A stretch of 22,556 bases of DNA. Origin: Gammaproteobacteria bacterium. Its GTDB lineage: Bacteria; Pseudomonadota; Gammaproteobacteria; Burkholderiales; Thiobacillaceae. The notes beneath the pieces are model-generated. The model did no database searches, was not told where the DNA came from, and saw only the letters and a list, made by a program, of their open reading frames with translations. Position 1 is the first letter of the stretch. Every line of letters begins with the position of its first letter. Shown one piece after another: positions 1 through 10,445 of this stretch. The translations under genes and the position numbers were made by a program. The stretch spans positions 1 through 22,556 of the forward strand of contig JAHJNP010000154.1 in NCBI GenBank assembly GCA_018820745.1, in the 5' to 3' direction.

Positions 1-10
1 CGATTTTCAT
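1..10 (-). CDS. Start of an unidentified gene (partial)
   Basis: Only the first three codons (Met-Lys-Ile) and one further base lie in the window. The ATG overlaps the TGA stop of the AEC permease as ATGA. The sequence AAAGGA sits about 8 bases upstream inside the permease's last codons and would serve as ribosome binding site. The overlap suggests translational coupling in one operon. Nothing can be said about function. Confidence 0.4.
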
Positions 11-963
11 GATGCGATTCCTTTAACTACGACAAGCAAGAATGGCAGCGTAACCAATCCCACCAGCGTTGACCAGCCCATGATGAGACCCGCCAGGCGG
101 GTGTCCAGCCCGAAGCGGTCGGCCAGCGCGATGACCATCACCATGGTCGGCATGGCGGCTTCCAGGATCGCCGCCTCGCCCGGCTCGCTGAGTTTGCCTG
201 GCCACGCCAGCGCAATCCCCAGCGCCAGCAGCGGCATCAGCGCCAGCTTGATGCCAAGCGCGACGAAAACGGCTTTTTGCGGGCGCAGGTCGTGCCACGG
301 GATGGTCAGGCCCAGCACGAACAGCATCAGCGGAATGGTCGGGCTGCCGGCCCAGCGCGCGGCCTCGATCAAGGGGTCGAGTGCCGCACCGGAGAGGTTG
401 ACCGCGATGCCGGCGGCAAATCCCCACACCGGCGGCAGCTTCAGCCACATCGACAGGAACGAGGCGTGCTCGGTGTGGCGGCCGCAGCGGAAGGCGATCC
501 ACACGCCGAGCGACCACACCAGCGGGGTGGTGGCGAGCATGTCGGCGAAGAAGGGGTAGCGCGCGCCGGATTCGCCGTACACCGTGGTGAGGAAGGGGTA
601 GCCGAAGAACAGCACGTTGCCGAAACCGGACGCCAGCATGATCGCGCCGCGCTGTGGCCGTGTGAGGCCGTGCCCGAGCGGGGTGGCGAACAGCGCCAGC
701 GCGGCCAGCGCAAGGCCGAACAGGGTGGCGGCGCCGAGAATCAGCGGCACCTGCAGGATGGTGAGGTCGACCGTGGCGGACGCGCCGGCCGCGAAGAACA
801 GCATCGGCGCGAAGAAATTCAGCACCAGCCGGTTGATTTCGCCGCGCAGGCCAACGATGGAAATGCCGGATTGCCAGCGCGGCCAGATGGCGCCCGCGGC
901 GATCAGCAGGGACAGGGGCAGCAGCGTTTTAAGCAGCAGTTGCTGGGCGAGCTCGGCAGACAT
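7..963 (-). CDS. AEC (auxin efflux carrier) family permease
   Basis: This is a very hydrophobic protein of 318 residues with about ten predicted membrane segments in two halves, the usual length and layout of the AEC family of inner-membrane carriers. Family-like features are the Gly-Asn-x-x-Phe-x-Gly-Tyr-Pro stretch in the middle and the Ala-Met-Pro-x-x-Val motif in the second half (near EAAMPTMVMVIALADRFGLD). AEC proteins export or import small organic anions such as malate or malonate, but the substrate cannot be read from sequence. I chose ATG 963 because the first membrane segment then begins after about eight residues. ATG 993 and 996 would add 10 or 11 residues, and none of the three has a clear Shine-Dalgarno. 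It lies downstream of the pbpG gene on the same strand and overlaps a further gene at its end. Confidence 0.85.
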   Translation of the reverse strand: MSAELAQQLLLKTLLPLSLLIAAGAIWPRWQSGISIVGLRGEINRLVLNFFAPMLFFAAGASATVDLTILQVPLILGAATLFGLALAALALFATPLGHGLTRPQRGAIMLASGFGNVLFFGYPFLTTVYGESGARYPFFADMLATTPLVWSLGVWIAFRCGRHTEHASFLSMWLKLPPVWGFAAGIAVNLSGAALDPLIEAARWAGSPTIPLMLFVLGLTIPWHDLRPQKAVFVALGIKLALMPLLALGIALAWPGKLSEPGEAAILEAAMPTMVMVIALADRFGLDTRLAGLIMGWSTLVGLVTLPFLLVVVKGIAS

Positions 964-1047
964 GAGCGGGATGCAAACGGACGGGGCGCCCATCATAACG
1001 CCGCCGCGAGGCCGCTGGCGCGGGAAGCGCGCCAGCTGGGAGAGGGA

Positions 1048-2013
1048 TCAGGTGCGCGAGGCGGGGGGGTGGCGGTTGTCGGTGCGAAGCGGCGGGCTGG
1101 ATTCCAGCCAGGCCTTGATGCGGGTGGCGTCACTGGCACGATTGTTGGTGCCCTGCGCATCGAGCAGCACGATGATGACATCACGGTCGGCGACCTGCGC
1201 CTGCATGATGAGGCAATGGCCGGCCTCGTTGATGAAGCCGGTCTTGGACAGGCCGATCTGCCAGTCGTCCGCGCGGGTGAAGCGATTGGTGTTGTTGAAG
1301 GCCACGGTGCGATAGTGCACCTGGGGTTTTTGCCGTTTTTTCCGGGTCACCACACGCTGCGAGTCGAGGGTGTAATTGCCGGCGGTGCTGATGTCGCGGA
1401 TTTCGGGGTAGTTCTGATAGGCGTGATCGACAAGTTTGGCGAGATCGAGCGCGGTCGAACGGTTGCCGCTCGACAGCCCGGTCGGCTCGACATACGCCGT
1501 GTCGTGCATGCCCAGTGCGCGTGCCATGCGGTTCATGGTGGCGACGAAGCGCGCCAGTCCGCCCGGATAGCTGCGCCCGAGCGCATGCGCCGCGCGGTTG
1601 TCGGAGGCGATCAGCGCCAGATGCAGCAACTGGCCGCGCGTGTAATGGCTGCCGATGGCCAGGCGCGAGCCGGTGCCCTTGAGGGTGTCGCGGTCTTCGT
1701 CGGTGATGGTGATGCGCTCATTCAGCGGCTGCGCGGCATCGATCACCAGGATTGCCGTCATCAGCTTGGTGATCGAGGCGATCGGCGTCTGCAGGCCGGC
1801 ATTTTTCGACAGCAGCGTTTGCCCGCTGGCCTGGTCGAGCACCAGCACCGAATGCGCGCTTAATTCCGGCATCGGCGCAAAGCGGGGCGACGGCTGCGGG
1901 GTGGACAGCGTCGTGTCGATCTGATCGCTCCACTGCAGGGTTGTGCGGCCATCGAGCGCGGCGGCGCCGGTGTGAACGCACAATAAAATCAATCCTGACA
2001 GTACAACTTTCAT
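1048..2013 (-). CDS. pbpG: D-alanyl-D-alanine endopeptidase (PBP7-type)
   Basis: This is a periplasmic serine peptidase of the S11 penicillin-binding family that cleaves D-Ala-meso-DAP cross-links in peptidoglycan. All three active-site motifs are present. Counting from the chosen start they are S80-I-T-K83 with the nucleophilic serine, S137-D-N139, and K257-T-G259. The N-terminus MKVVLSGLILLCVHTGAAA is a typical Sec signal peptide, which is why ATG 2013 was preferred over upstream in-frame ATGs (2052, 2055, 2148) that would put a long polar stretch in front of it. The 321-residue length fits PBP7/PbpG. A C-terminal tail rich in Arg and Pro follows the catalytic domain. No strong Shine-Dalgarno is visible. 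The upstream region is shared with the divergent kinase gene. Confidence 0.9.
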   Translation of the reverse strand: MKVVLSGLILLCVHTGAAALDGRTTLQWSDQIDTTLSTPQPSPRFAPMPELSAHSVLVLDQASGQTLLSKNAGLQTPIASITKLMTAILVIDAAQPLNERITITDEDRDTLKGTGSRLAIGSHYTRGQLLHLALIASDNRAAHALGRSYPGGLARFVATMNRMARALGMHDTAYVEPTGLSSGNRSTALDLAKLVDHAYQNYPEIRDISTAGNYTLDSQRVVTRKKRQKPQVHYRTVAFNNTNRFTRADDWQIGLSKTGFINEAGHCLIMQAQVADRDVIIVLLDAQGTNNRASDATRIKAWLESSPPLRTDNRHPPASRT

Positions 2014-2059
2014 GTGCACTCGCTTCAATGATGGGCGGCGGGAATTTAACATCATGGGC

Positions 2060-2089
2060 AATATACGGACACTCCGGCCAAAACTTGAA
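2060..2089 (-). promoter_or_regulatory. Weak candidate promoter for pbpG
   Basis: On the minus strand TTCAAG (2084-2089) and TATATT (2060-2065) are 18 bases apart. The -10 is good and the -35 poor. Transcription would start near 2053, which fits the downstream ATG 2013 and would exclude the longer N-termini. Seen by eye only. Confidence 0.3.
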
Positions 2090-2133
2090 AACAACAGTTC
2101 ATGGCAATGACCCCAATGTTTTATAAGCTTAGA

Positions 2134-2161
2134 TTGACGGTTTAGCAAATTTAGTTATATA
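2134..2161 (+). promoter_or_regulatory. Sigma70-like promoter very close to the kinase start
   Basis: TTGACG (2134-2139) and TATATA (2156-2161) are 16 bases apart; a second register TATATA at 2158-2163 gives 18. The predicted transcription start, about 2168-2170, is only two to four bases before the ATG at 2172, so a transcript would be nearly leaderless. A weaker alternative, TTCATG (2098-2103) with TTATAA (2121-2126) 17 bases apart, would give a leader of about 40 bases. Confidence 0.5.
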
Positions 2162-2171
2162 TAGCAATGAG

Positions 2172-4154
2172 ATGCAAGAACTTTCGCACAATTCACTGAA
2201 GAAGTCGGCGCTAACAGCATGCCTCTGTGCCCCCGGTGTGGTGGCCGAGGCGCTGGAGCAGTTGATGCGAGGCGATGCCGCCCAGGCGGAGTTCATCGCC
2301 TGCGTGCGCTGCGACCCCGTGCTGGCCCTGCGGCTGCGGCTGCAACCCGTCGATTTCAGCCTGCAGCAAGATCTGCTGCGGGCGCTGTTGCTGGCCGCGC
2401 CGGTGGCGTCCGGCGCGGCGCAGGCAGGCTATGCGGCGCACTGGCGCCAATCGATCGGCGTCGCGCACCTGGCGCAGGCGCTGGCGGTACGCGCCGGCGT
2501 GGCCGACGCCGGCGCGGCCTGGACCGCGGGCCTCGCCCATAATCTGGCGGACTATTCCGATGCCGCCCCGCCGCCGGCGCACACCGCTGACTGGCTGGCC
2601 GAGCTCGATGCCGACGGCTGGCTGGCCGACGCCGTGCGCTACCATGCCGAACCGCTGGTGCGCGGGCGCGCAGCGCATCCGCTGGTTCGCATCGTTCAGC
2701 TTGCCTATCAACTCGTGACCCGTGCCGATGCGGTGGACAGCGTGGACGTGCGCGCCGCCCTCGCCGCCCTGCAGCTGGGTGCGGGCGAAGCCGTCCAGTT
2801 GCTGGGCGACAGTCAGACGCAGGTGCGCCAGCTGGCACAGCGCTTCGGGCTGATCGATGTGATGGCGCCGACGTCTGGCAGCGGGTTCGAACGTCTCGCC
2901 CGCCTCTATGCGGCGCAGGCGGCGCAATCGGCGCTGCACAGCCACTTCCGCCAGGCAAGCGGGACCGGCCAGGTGTTTGCCCTGCTGCAGAACGCTTTGC
3001 GTGCGCTGTTTGGCATTGAACGCGCCTGCCTGTTCGCCCCCGCCGGCGACGGCACCCTGCAGATGACGCAGCTGATCCCTGCGGCCTCCGGCCTTTCCGC
3101 GCTGGCGATTCCACCCGACGACGCCCATTCGGCGCTGTCGCGCGCGCTGGCGCGCAATGCCCCCCAGCAGTTCGAGCGCGGCGAGACGGATGCGGCGCTG
3201 GTCGACGAACAGATCGCTCGCCTGCTCGGCGTGTCGCGCTTGATGTGCCAGTCGCTGGCGTTGAGCGATGGCCGGACCGGTGTGCTGGTGGCGGGCGATG
3301 CCTTGTCCAGTCTGGGCCAGTCGCCGCTGTGGCGGTTCACCCTGGCCGAATGTGCCGAGGCCTTGGTGCCGCTTCCTTTGGCAATGCCCTCACCGGAACC
3401 GGCAGCGCCGATACAAGTGGCGCCTGCCGCGCCAAGCGACGACATTTCACGCGACCGGGTGCGGCGCGCCGTTCATGAAGTGGCCAACCCGCTCACCATC
3501 ATGCGCAATTACGTCAACCTGCTGTCCGACCGCCTGGGTGCGGATTCGGCGGTGCAGCGCGACCTCAGCATCATCAGCGACGAAATCGAGCGGGTGGCGC
3601 GCATCGTGCGCGGCATCACCGCAGTCGAGGAAAACGCGCCGCCCGCCATGGCGCTCGAACTGGTGTCGGTCAACAGCGTGGTCTCCGAACTGGTGCGGAT
3701 GGCGCTCGGCACACTGTTCGCGCCGAACAAGGTCAACGTGCAGATCGACCTCAACCCCGACGTACCGCCGCTGCCGCTGCAGAAAGACCTGCTGAAGCAG
3801 GTGCTGTTCAACCTGGCCAAGAATGCGGTCGAGGCCATGCACGCGGGCGGCCATCTCAAATTCACCACACGGCTGGCCGACGTGGACGGCCTGCGCCAGG
3901 TCGAAATCGAAGTGGCCGATACCGGCCCCGGCCTGCCGCCTGCGGTGGCGTCGCATTTGTTCGAACCGGTGGTCAGCGAGAAGGGCGGCGATCACGCCGG
4001 GCTCGGCCTGACCATCAGCCGCAGCCTGGTCGAGCGCATGAGCGGCCACCTCAGCTGCACCAGCACGCCGCAAGGCACCCATTTTTTGATCCGCCTGCCG
4101 ACCTTGCAAAACAGCGAGGCCCCGCTCACGACAACACGCTACGGGTCGATGTAA
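2172..4154 (+). CDS. Soluble hybrid sensor: HDOD-like, GAF-like and histidine kinase
   Basis: This 660-residue protein has no predicted membrane segment. Residues 15-230 resemble an HDOD domain (H90-W-R-x-S, then GLAHNLADY), but the usual His-Asp is His123-Asn124, so metal-dependent HD activity is unlikely. Residues about 250-395 look like a GAF sensor. The kinase core follows: H-box HEVANP with phospho-acceptor His435, N-box NLAKNAVEAM with Asn551, G1 box DTGPGLP from Asp583, and G2 box GLGLTIS. It should autophosphorylate in the cytoplasm and pass phosphate to the response regulator encoded 21 bases downstream. The signal is unknown. ATG 2172 lacks a Shine-Dalgarno and lies almost on the predicted transcription start, so a leaderless message or a later start is possible. 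An HDOD-like module on a histidine kinase is not the commonest arrangement. Confidence 0.85.
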   Translation: MQELSHNSLKKSALTACLCAPGVVAEALEQLMRGDAAQAEFIACVRCDPVLALRLRLQPVDFSLQQDLLRALLLAAPVASGAAQAGYAAHWRQSIGVAHLAQALAVRAGVADAGAAWTAGLAHNLADYSDAAPPPAHTADWLAELDADGWLADAVRYHAEPLVRGRAAHPLVRIVQLAYQLVTRADAVDSVDVRAALAALQLGAGEAVQLLGDSQTQVRQLAQRFGLIDVMAPTSGSGFERLARLYAAQAAQSALHSHFRQASGTGQVFALLQNALRALFGIERACLFAPAGDGTLQMTQLIPAASGLSALAIPPDDAHSALSRALARNAPQQFERGETDAALVDEQIARLLGVSRLMCQSLALSDGRTGVLVAGDALSSLGQSPLWRFTLAECAEALVPLPLAMPSPEPAAPIQVAPAAPSDDISRDRVRRAVHEVANPLTIMRNYVNLLSDRLGADSAVQRDLSIISDEIERVARIVRGITAVEENAPPAMALELVSVNSVVSELVRMALGTLFAPNKVNVQIDLNPDVPPLPLQKDLLKQVLFNLAKNAVEAMHAGGHLKFTTRLADVDGLRQVEIEVADTGPGLPPAVASHLFEPVVSEKGGDHAGLGLTISRSLVERMSGHLSCTSTPQGTHFLIRLPTLQNSEAPLTTTRYGSM

Positions 4155-4175
4155 CCCGTGCATAAGGAGAACTTC

Positions 4176-6383
<2,208 letters not shown>

Positions 6384-6393
6384 TCTGGTGTGA

Positions 6394-8571
6394 TCAGTCG
6401 CCGCGCAGGGCGGCCTTGAACTGCCGCCGACGCCGGTGCAGGGTCGGCTCGGTGTAGCCGTTCGGTGTGCGCCGGCCATGGAAAATCATGTCCTGCGCGG
6501 CCTGGAAGGCCAGGCTGATGTAGTGCGGCGCCATGTTGATGTAGTCGGGGTCGCCCGCATTCTGCTGGTCGACCAGCCGCGCCATGCGCTTCAATGTTTC
6601 CATCACCTGGGATTCGCTGACCACGCCGTGATGCAGCCAGTTGGCGATGTGCTGGCTGGCGATGCGCAGCGTCGCCCGGTCCTCCATCAGGCCGACGTTG
6701 TGGATGTCCGGCACCTTGGATGCCCCCATGCCCTGGTCGATCCAGCGCACCACATAGCCGAGCAGGCCCTGGATGTTGTTGTCCAGTTCCTGCTGGACGT
6801 CTTCCGGCGACCAGTCAGGCGCCACCACCACGGGAATCGTCAGCAGGTCGTCGAGCGCGGCGCGTTCGCGCTGCCGCAGCGCCGCCTGACGCGCAAACAC
6901 GTCGACCCGGTGATAGTGGATGGCGTGCAGGGTGGCGGCGGTGGGAGAAGGCACCCACGCGCAGCTGGCACCCGCTTCCGGGTGCGCTTGCTTGTTCGCC
7001 ATCATGTCGGCCATGCGGTCGGGCATGGTCCACATGCCCTTGCCGATCTGCGCCCGGCCCGCGAGGCCGCAGGCCAGGCCGATGTCGACGTTCCAGTCCT
7101 CGTAGGCGCGGAGCCAGGCGGCGGATTTCATCTCGTTCTTGCGCAGCACCGGGCCGGCCTCCATCGAAGTGTGGATCTCGTCGCCGGTGCGGTCGAGAAA
7201 CCCCGTGTTGATGAAGATCAGCCGCTCGCGCGCCGCGCGGATGCAGGCCTTGAGGTTGAGCGTGGTGCGCCGCTCCTCGTCCATGACGCCGATCTTCAGC
7301 GTGTTTCGCGGCAACTCCAGCACGTCCTCGATGCGCGCAAACAGATCGACCGTGAAGGCGACTTCGTCCGGGCCATGCTGCTTGGGCTTGACGAGGTAGA
7401 CGCTGCCCGTGCGGCTGTTGCGCAGAGGGCTCGCGCCCCCGAGGTCGTGCAGCGCGCAGGCGCTGGTAATGAGGGCGTCGAGCAGGCCCTCGAACACCTC
7501 GTTGCCCGCCTCGTCGAGCACCGCGTCGGTGGTCATCAGGTGGCCGACGTTGCGCACCAGCATCAGGCTGCGTCCGGGAATTTCCAAGGCGCGGCCTTCG
7601 GGCGAAAGGTAGCGGCGGTCCGGGTTGAGGCTGCGGGTGAGGGTCTTGCCGCCCTTGTCGAAGCTGCTTGATAGCTCGCCCTTCATCAGGCCCAGCCAGT
7701 TGCGGTAGACCTTGACCTTGTCGCCCGCATCCACCGCGGCCACCGAATCCTCGCAGTCCATGATGGTGGTGATCGCGGCTTCCATAAAGATGTCACGGAT
7801 GCCGGTGGGGTGCAGCTCGTGGATGGGGTGGTCGGTGTTGAAATGGATCTCGATGTGGAGGCCGTGGTGCAGCAGGAGCAGCGAGCTGATCGCGCCAGCT
7901 TTTTCCTGATAGCCCCTGAACTGGGCGGGGTCGCGCAGCCCGGTGTGCGCGCCGTTCGACAGCGTCACCGCGAGCTGGCCCGCCTTCACCGAGTAGGCGA
8001 TGGCGTCGATGTAGCTGCCCTCGCGCAAGGGGGCGGCCTGGTCGAGGAAGGCCTTGGCATAGGCGATGACCTTGGCGCCGCGCACCGGATTGAAGGCGCC
8101 CTTCTGCTCGGCGCCGCCTTCGCCAGGAATGACGTCGGTGCCGTAGAGGGCGTCGAACAGGCTGCCCCAGCGCGCATTGGCGGCATTCAGGGCATAGCGG
8201 GCGTTGTTCACCGGCACCACCAGCTGCGGGCCGGCGATGCGCGCGATTTCGTCGTCGACGTTTTCGGTGGCGATGACGAAGTCATCGCCCTCCGGCAGCA
8301 GGTAGCCGATGTCTTGCAAATACTGCTTGTAGGCCGCGGCATCGTGCGGCCGGCCCGCGCGTTCCAGATGCCAGGCGTCGATGCGGGCCTGCAGCTCGTC
8401 GCGCCGCGCCAGCAGGGCGCGGTTGCGCGGCGCCAGTTCGCGCAGCATGTCGGCGAAGCCCTGCCACAGCTTGTCGCTGCGGATGCCGGTGCCCGGGGCA
8501 ATCTCGTCGCGCACCAGATCGTAGAGCGGCTGGGCGATCGAGAGGCCGGCTGCGGTGACGCGTGCGTCCAT
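6394..8571 (-). CDS. glcB: Malate synthase G
   Basis: This enzyme condenses glyoxylate with acetyl-CoA to give malate and CoA in the cytoplasm. The 725-residue length matches the G isoform (about 720). Family residues are in place: Arg340 in [11 protein letters not shown], Glu432 in [12 protein letters not shown], Asp460 in [14 protein letters not shown], and a late MEDRATLR segment containing the general-base aspartate position. AAAGGA just upstream of ATG 8571 is a good ribosome binding site. It is the last gene of the TRAP operon, 11 bases after the reductase gene, and converges on the response regulator gene with only 10 bases between stops and no visible terminator hairpin. In context it drains glyoxylate into the TCA cycle. 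Confidence 0.96.
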   Translation of the reverse strand: MDARVTAAGLSIAQPLYDLVRDEIAPGTGIRSDKLWQGFADMLRELAPRNRALLARRDELQARIDAWHLERAGRPHDAAAYKQYLQDIGYLLPEGDDFVIATENVDDEIARIAGPQLVVPVNNARYALNAANARWGSLFDALYGTDVIPGEGGAEQKGAFNPVRGAKVIAYAKAFLDQAAPLREGSYIDAIAYSVKAGQLAVTLSNGAHTGLRDPAQFRGYQEKAGAISSLLLLHHGLHIEIHFNTDHPIHELHPTGIRDIFMEAAITTIMDCEDSVAAVDAGDKVKVYRNWLGLMKGELSSSFDKGGKTLTRSLNPDRRYLSPEGRALEIPGRSLMLVRNVGHLMTTDAVLDEAGNEVFEGLLDALITSACALHDLGGASPLRNSRTGSVYLVKPKQHGPDEVAFTVDLFARIEDVLELPRNTLKIGVMDEERRTTLNLKACIRAARERLIFINTGFLDRTGDEIHTSMEAGPVLRKNEMKSAAWLRAYEDWNVDIGLACGLAGRAQIGKGMWTMPDRMADMMANKQAHPEAGASCAWVPSPTAATLHAIHYHRVDVFARQAALRQRERAALDDLLTIPVVVAPDWSPEDVQQELDNNIQGLLGYVVRWIDQGMGASKVPDIHNVGLMEDRATLRIASQHIANWLHHGVVSESQVMETLKRMARLVDQQNAGDPDYINMAPHYISLAFQAAQDMIFHGRRTPNGYTEPTLHRRRRQFKAALRGD

Positions 8572-8582
8572 GGCGGGTCCTT

Positions 8583-9533
8583 TCAGGTGACGACGTTGCG
8601 CGGCGTGCCGGCCACGAAGGCCTCGATGTTGTCGACCAGCTGGTCGGCAAGCGTCTGCATCGCCTCGCGGCTGGACCAGGCGACGTGGGGGGTGAGGATG
8701 AAGTTCGGCAGATCGAGGTCGAGCAGCGGGTTGCCCTCGCGCGGCGGCTCGACGGACAGCACGTCGAAGCCGGCGCCGGCGATGCGCTGCGATTTCAGCG
8801 CCTCGACCAGCGCCGCCTCGTCCACCAGATTGCCGCGCGCGGTGTTGATGAGAATGGCGGAGGGTTTCACCAGACCGAACTCGCGTGTGCCGATCATGTG
8901 CCGCGTCGCGGCAGTCAGCGGGGTGTGCAGCGAAATCACGTCGGCGTCACGCAGCACGTCGTCGAAGGGCGTACGGCCTTCACGGATCGTGGCGGCGTTC
9001 TTGTGCTCGGCGACCAGCACCCGCATGCCGAAGGCCTCGGCGAGCCGCTGCATGCCGTGGCCGAGCGAACCGTAGCCGACGAGGCCCAGCGTGCTGCCGT
9101 GGAGGTCATTTACCGGCCGGGTGAACAGGCAGAACTGGTCGGTCTGCTGCCACAGACCGGCGCGCACGTCCTCGCGCCAGCCCAGCAGGTTGCGGCGCAG
9201 CGCCAGCATCATCATGAAGGCATGCTCGGGCACGGTGTGCATCGCATAGCCGCGGATATTGGACACCACGATGCCTTGCGCGCGGCAATAGGCGAGGTCG
9301 ACGATGTCGGTGCCGGTAGCCGATACCGCGATCATTTTTACGCTGGGCGCCTGCGCCAGGATGCCGGCGGGAAGCTTGACCTTGTTGACGATGACAATGT
9401 CGGCATCGCGGATGCGCGGAATCACCTCCTCGGGAGGCGTCTGGTCATGGTCGATCCAGTCGTGCGCGAACGATGGCGCGCGCATCTCGGCGATCAGGCT
9501 TGCACGGTCGAGGAAGACGATGCGGTGGCTCAT
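8583..9533 (-). CDS. D-2-hydroxyacid dehydrogenase, glycerate dehydrogenase (HprA) type
   Basis: This NAD(P)H-dependent reductase of 316 residues belongs to the D-isomer 2-hydroxyacid dehydrogenase family. The nucleotide-binding loop is GYGSLG (153-158), and the catalytic triad is Arg233 ([12 protein letters not shown]), Glu262 (VEPP) and His283 (TPHVAW). The TPHxAW signature is typical of glycerate dehydrogenases/hydroxypyruvate reductases, which convert hydroxypyruvate to glycerate and often glyoxylate to glycolate. The residue after the second beta strand is Glu176 rather than the usual Asp or a basic residue, so cofactor preference is uncertain. Its ATG overlaps the stop of the preceding reductase as ATGA, indicating translational coupling. 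Neighbouring tartronate semialdehyde reductase and malate synthase support a role around glyoxylate and glycerate. Confidence 0.88.
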   Translation of the reverse strand: MSHRIVFLDRASLIAEMRAPSFAHDWIDHDQTPPEEVIPRIRDADIVIVNKVKLPAGILAQAPSVKMIAVSATGTDIVDLAYCRAQGIVVSNIRGYAMHTVPEHAFMMMLALRRNLLGWREDVRAGLWQQTDQFCLFTRPVNDLHGSTLGLVGYGSLGHGMQRLAEAFGMRVLVAEHKNAATIREGRTPFDDVLRDADVISLHTPLTAATRHMIGTREFGLVKPSAILINTARGNLVDEAALVEALKSQRIAGAGFDVLSVEPPREGNPLLDLDLPNFILTPHVAWSSREAMQTLADQLVDNIEAFVAGTPRNVVT

Positions 9534-10411
9534 TCCCGCTCCATGCCGGACTCGCGCTCGACGATCTTCATCACCGCCGCCGAATCCAGCTCGGCGCCGC
9601 CGGTGCCCATCAGCGCGTTGAGATGCTGCATCACCAGCGCCGCACCTGGCAGCGCGAGGCCAAGTTCCTTCGCGGTCTGCATCACGATATTGATGTCCTT
9701 CTGGTGCAGCTTCGTCTTGAAGCCCGGCGTGTAGTCGTTGTCGAGCATGCGCTTGCCGTGCACTTCCAGAATGCGGCTGCCGGCGAAACCGCCCATCAGC
9801 GCGTCGCGCACGCGGGCCGGGTCGACGCCGTTCTTGCGCGCGAAGGTGAGTGCCTCGGCGACGCCCTCGATGGTGACCGCCACCACGATCTGGTTGCAGG
9901 CCTTGGCGACCTGGCCGGCGCCGTGGTCGCCGACCCGCACGATGTTCTTGCCCATCGCCTCGAACACCGGCTTCACGCGCTCGAACACGTCCGGCTTGCC
10001 GCCGACCATGATCGACAGCGTGGCGTTGATCGCGCCGACCTCGCCGCCGGACACCGGCGCGTCGAGCATCTCGATGCCGCGCGCCTGCAGCGTGTCGGCG
10101 AAGGCGCGGGTCGCGGTCGGCGAGATGGTGCTCATGTCGACCACCACCGCGCCGGGCTTCGCGCCGGCGGCGACGCCGTTCTCGCCGAACAGCACCTGCT
10201 CGACGTCCGGCGTGTCCGACACCATGACGATGATGATCTCGGCCTGCGCGGCCGCGTCGGCGATCGTCGTGCAGCCGGCACAGCCGGCTTCCACCGGCTG
10301 CGCCATGGTTTCGGGGCGGCGGCCATGCACGAAGACGGTGTGGCCGGCCTGCTTCAGGTTGACCGCCATGGGCTTGCCCATGATGCCCATGCCGACGAAT
10401 GCGATGTTCAT
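9530..10411 (-). CDS. garR: 2-hydroxy-3-oxopropionate (tartronate semialdehyde) reductase
   Basis: This 293-residue enzyme belongs to the 3-hydroxyisobutyrate dehydrogenase-related beta-hydroxyacid dehydrogenase family. It has a Rossmann glycine motif (VGMGIMGKPM, Gly7-Gly12), the substrate-binding DAPVSGG segment (118-124), and catalytic Lys170 with Asn173 in GAGQVAKACNQI. The DAPVSGGEVGA form and the metabolic neighbours favour tartronate semialdehyde reductase (GarR/GlxR), reducing it to D-glycerate. A glyoxylate/succinic semialdehyde reductase is an alternative that sequence alone does not exclude. Start ATG 10411 has GAGGAG about eight bases upstream and lies 34 bases after the TRAP large permease stop. 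No glyoxylate carboligase or glycerate kinase gene is in the window, so the rest of the glycerate route must be elsewhere. Confidence 0.87.
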   Translation of the reverse strand: MNIAFVGMGIMGKPMAVNLKQAGHTVFVHGRRPETMAQPVEAGCAGCTTIADAAAQAEIIIVMVSDTPDVEQVLFGENGVAAGAKPGAVVVDMSTISPTATRAFADTLQARGIEMLDAPVSGGEVGAINATLSIMVGGKPDVFERVKPVFEAMGKNIVRVGDHGAGQVAKACNQIVVAVTIEGVAEALTFARKNGVDPARVRDALMGGFAGSRILEVHGKRMLDNDYTPGFKTKLHQKDINIVMQTAKELGLALPGAALVMQHLNALMGTGGAELDSAAVMKIVERESGMERE

Positions 10412-10445
10412 CGTTTCTCCTCGATTGACCGGGTTTCAGTGAGTG

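Noticed and set aside
277..1863. Long plus-strand reading frame opposite the permease and pbpG
   Set aside because: It is antisense to two well-supported genes, its protein is a low-complexity Gly/Arg/Gln string, and it spans the gap between them. This is a GC-rich shadow frame.
4158..4175. GTG 4158 as start of the response regulator
   Set aside because: AAGGAG lies downstream of it and is ideally spaced for GTG 4176, so the later start is preferred.
7810..9734. Two long plus-strand frames opposite malate synthase and the reductases
   Set aside because: Both run across three validated minus-strand genes and show no domain or ribosome binding site.
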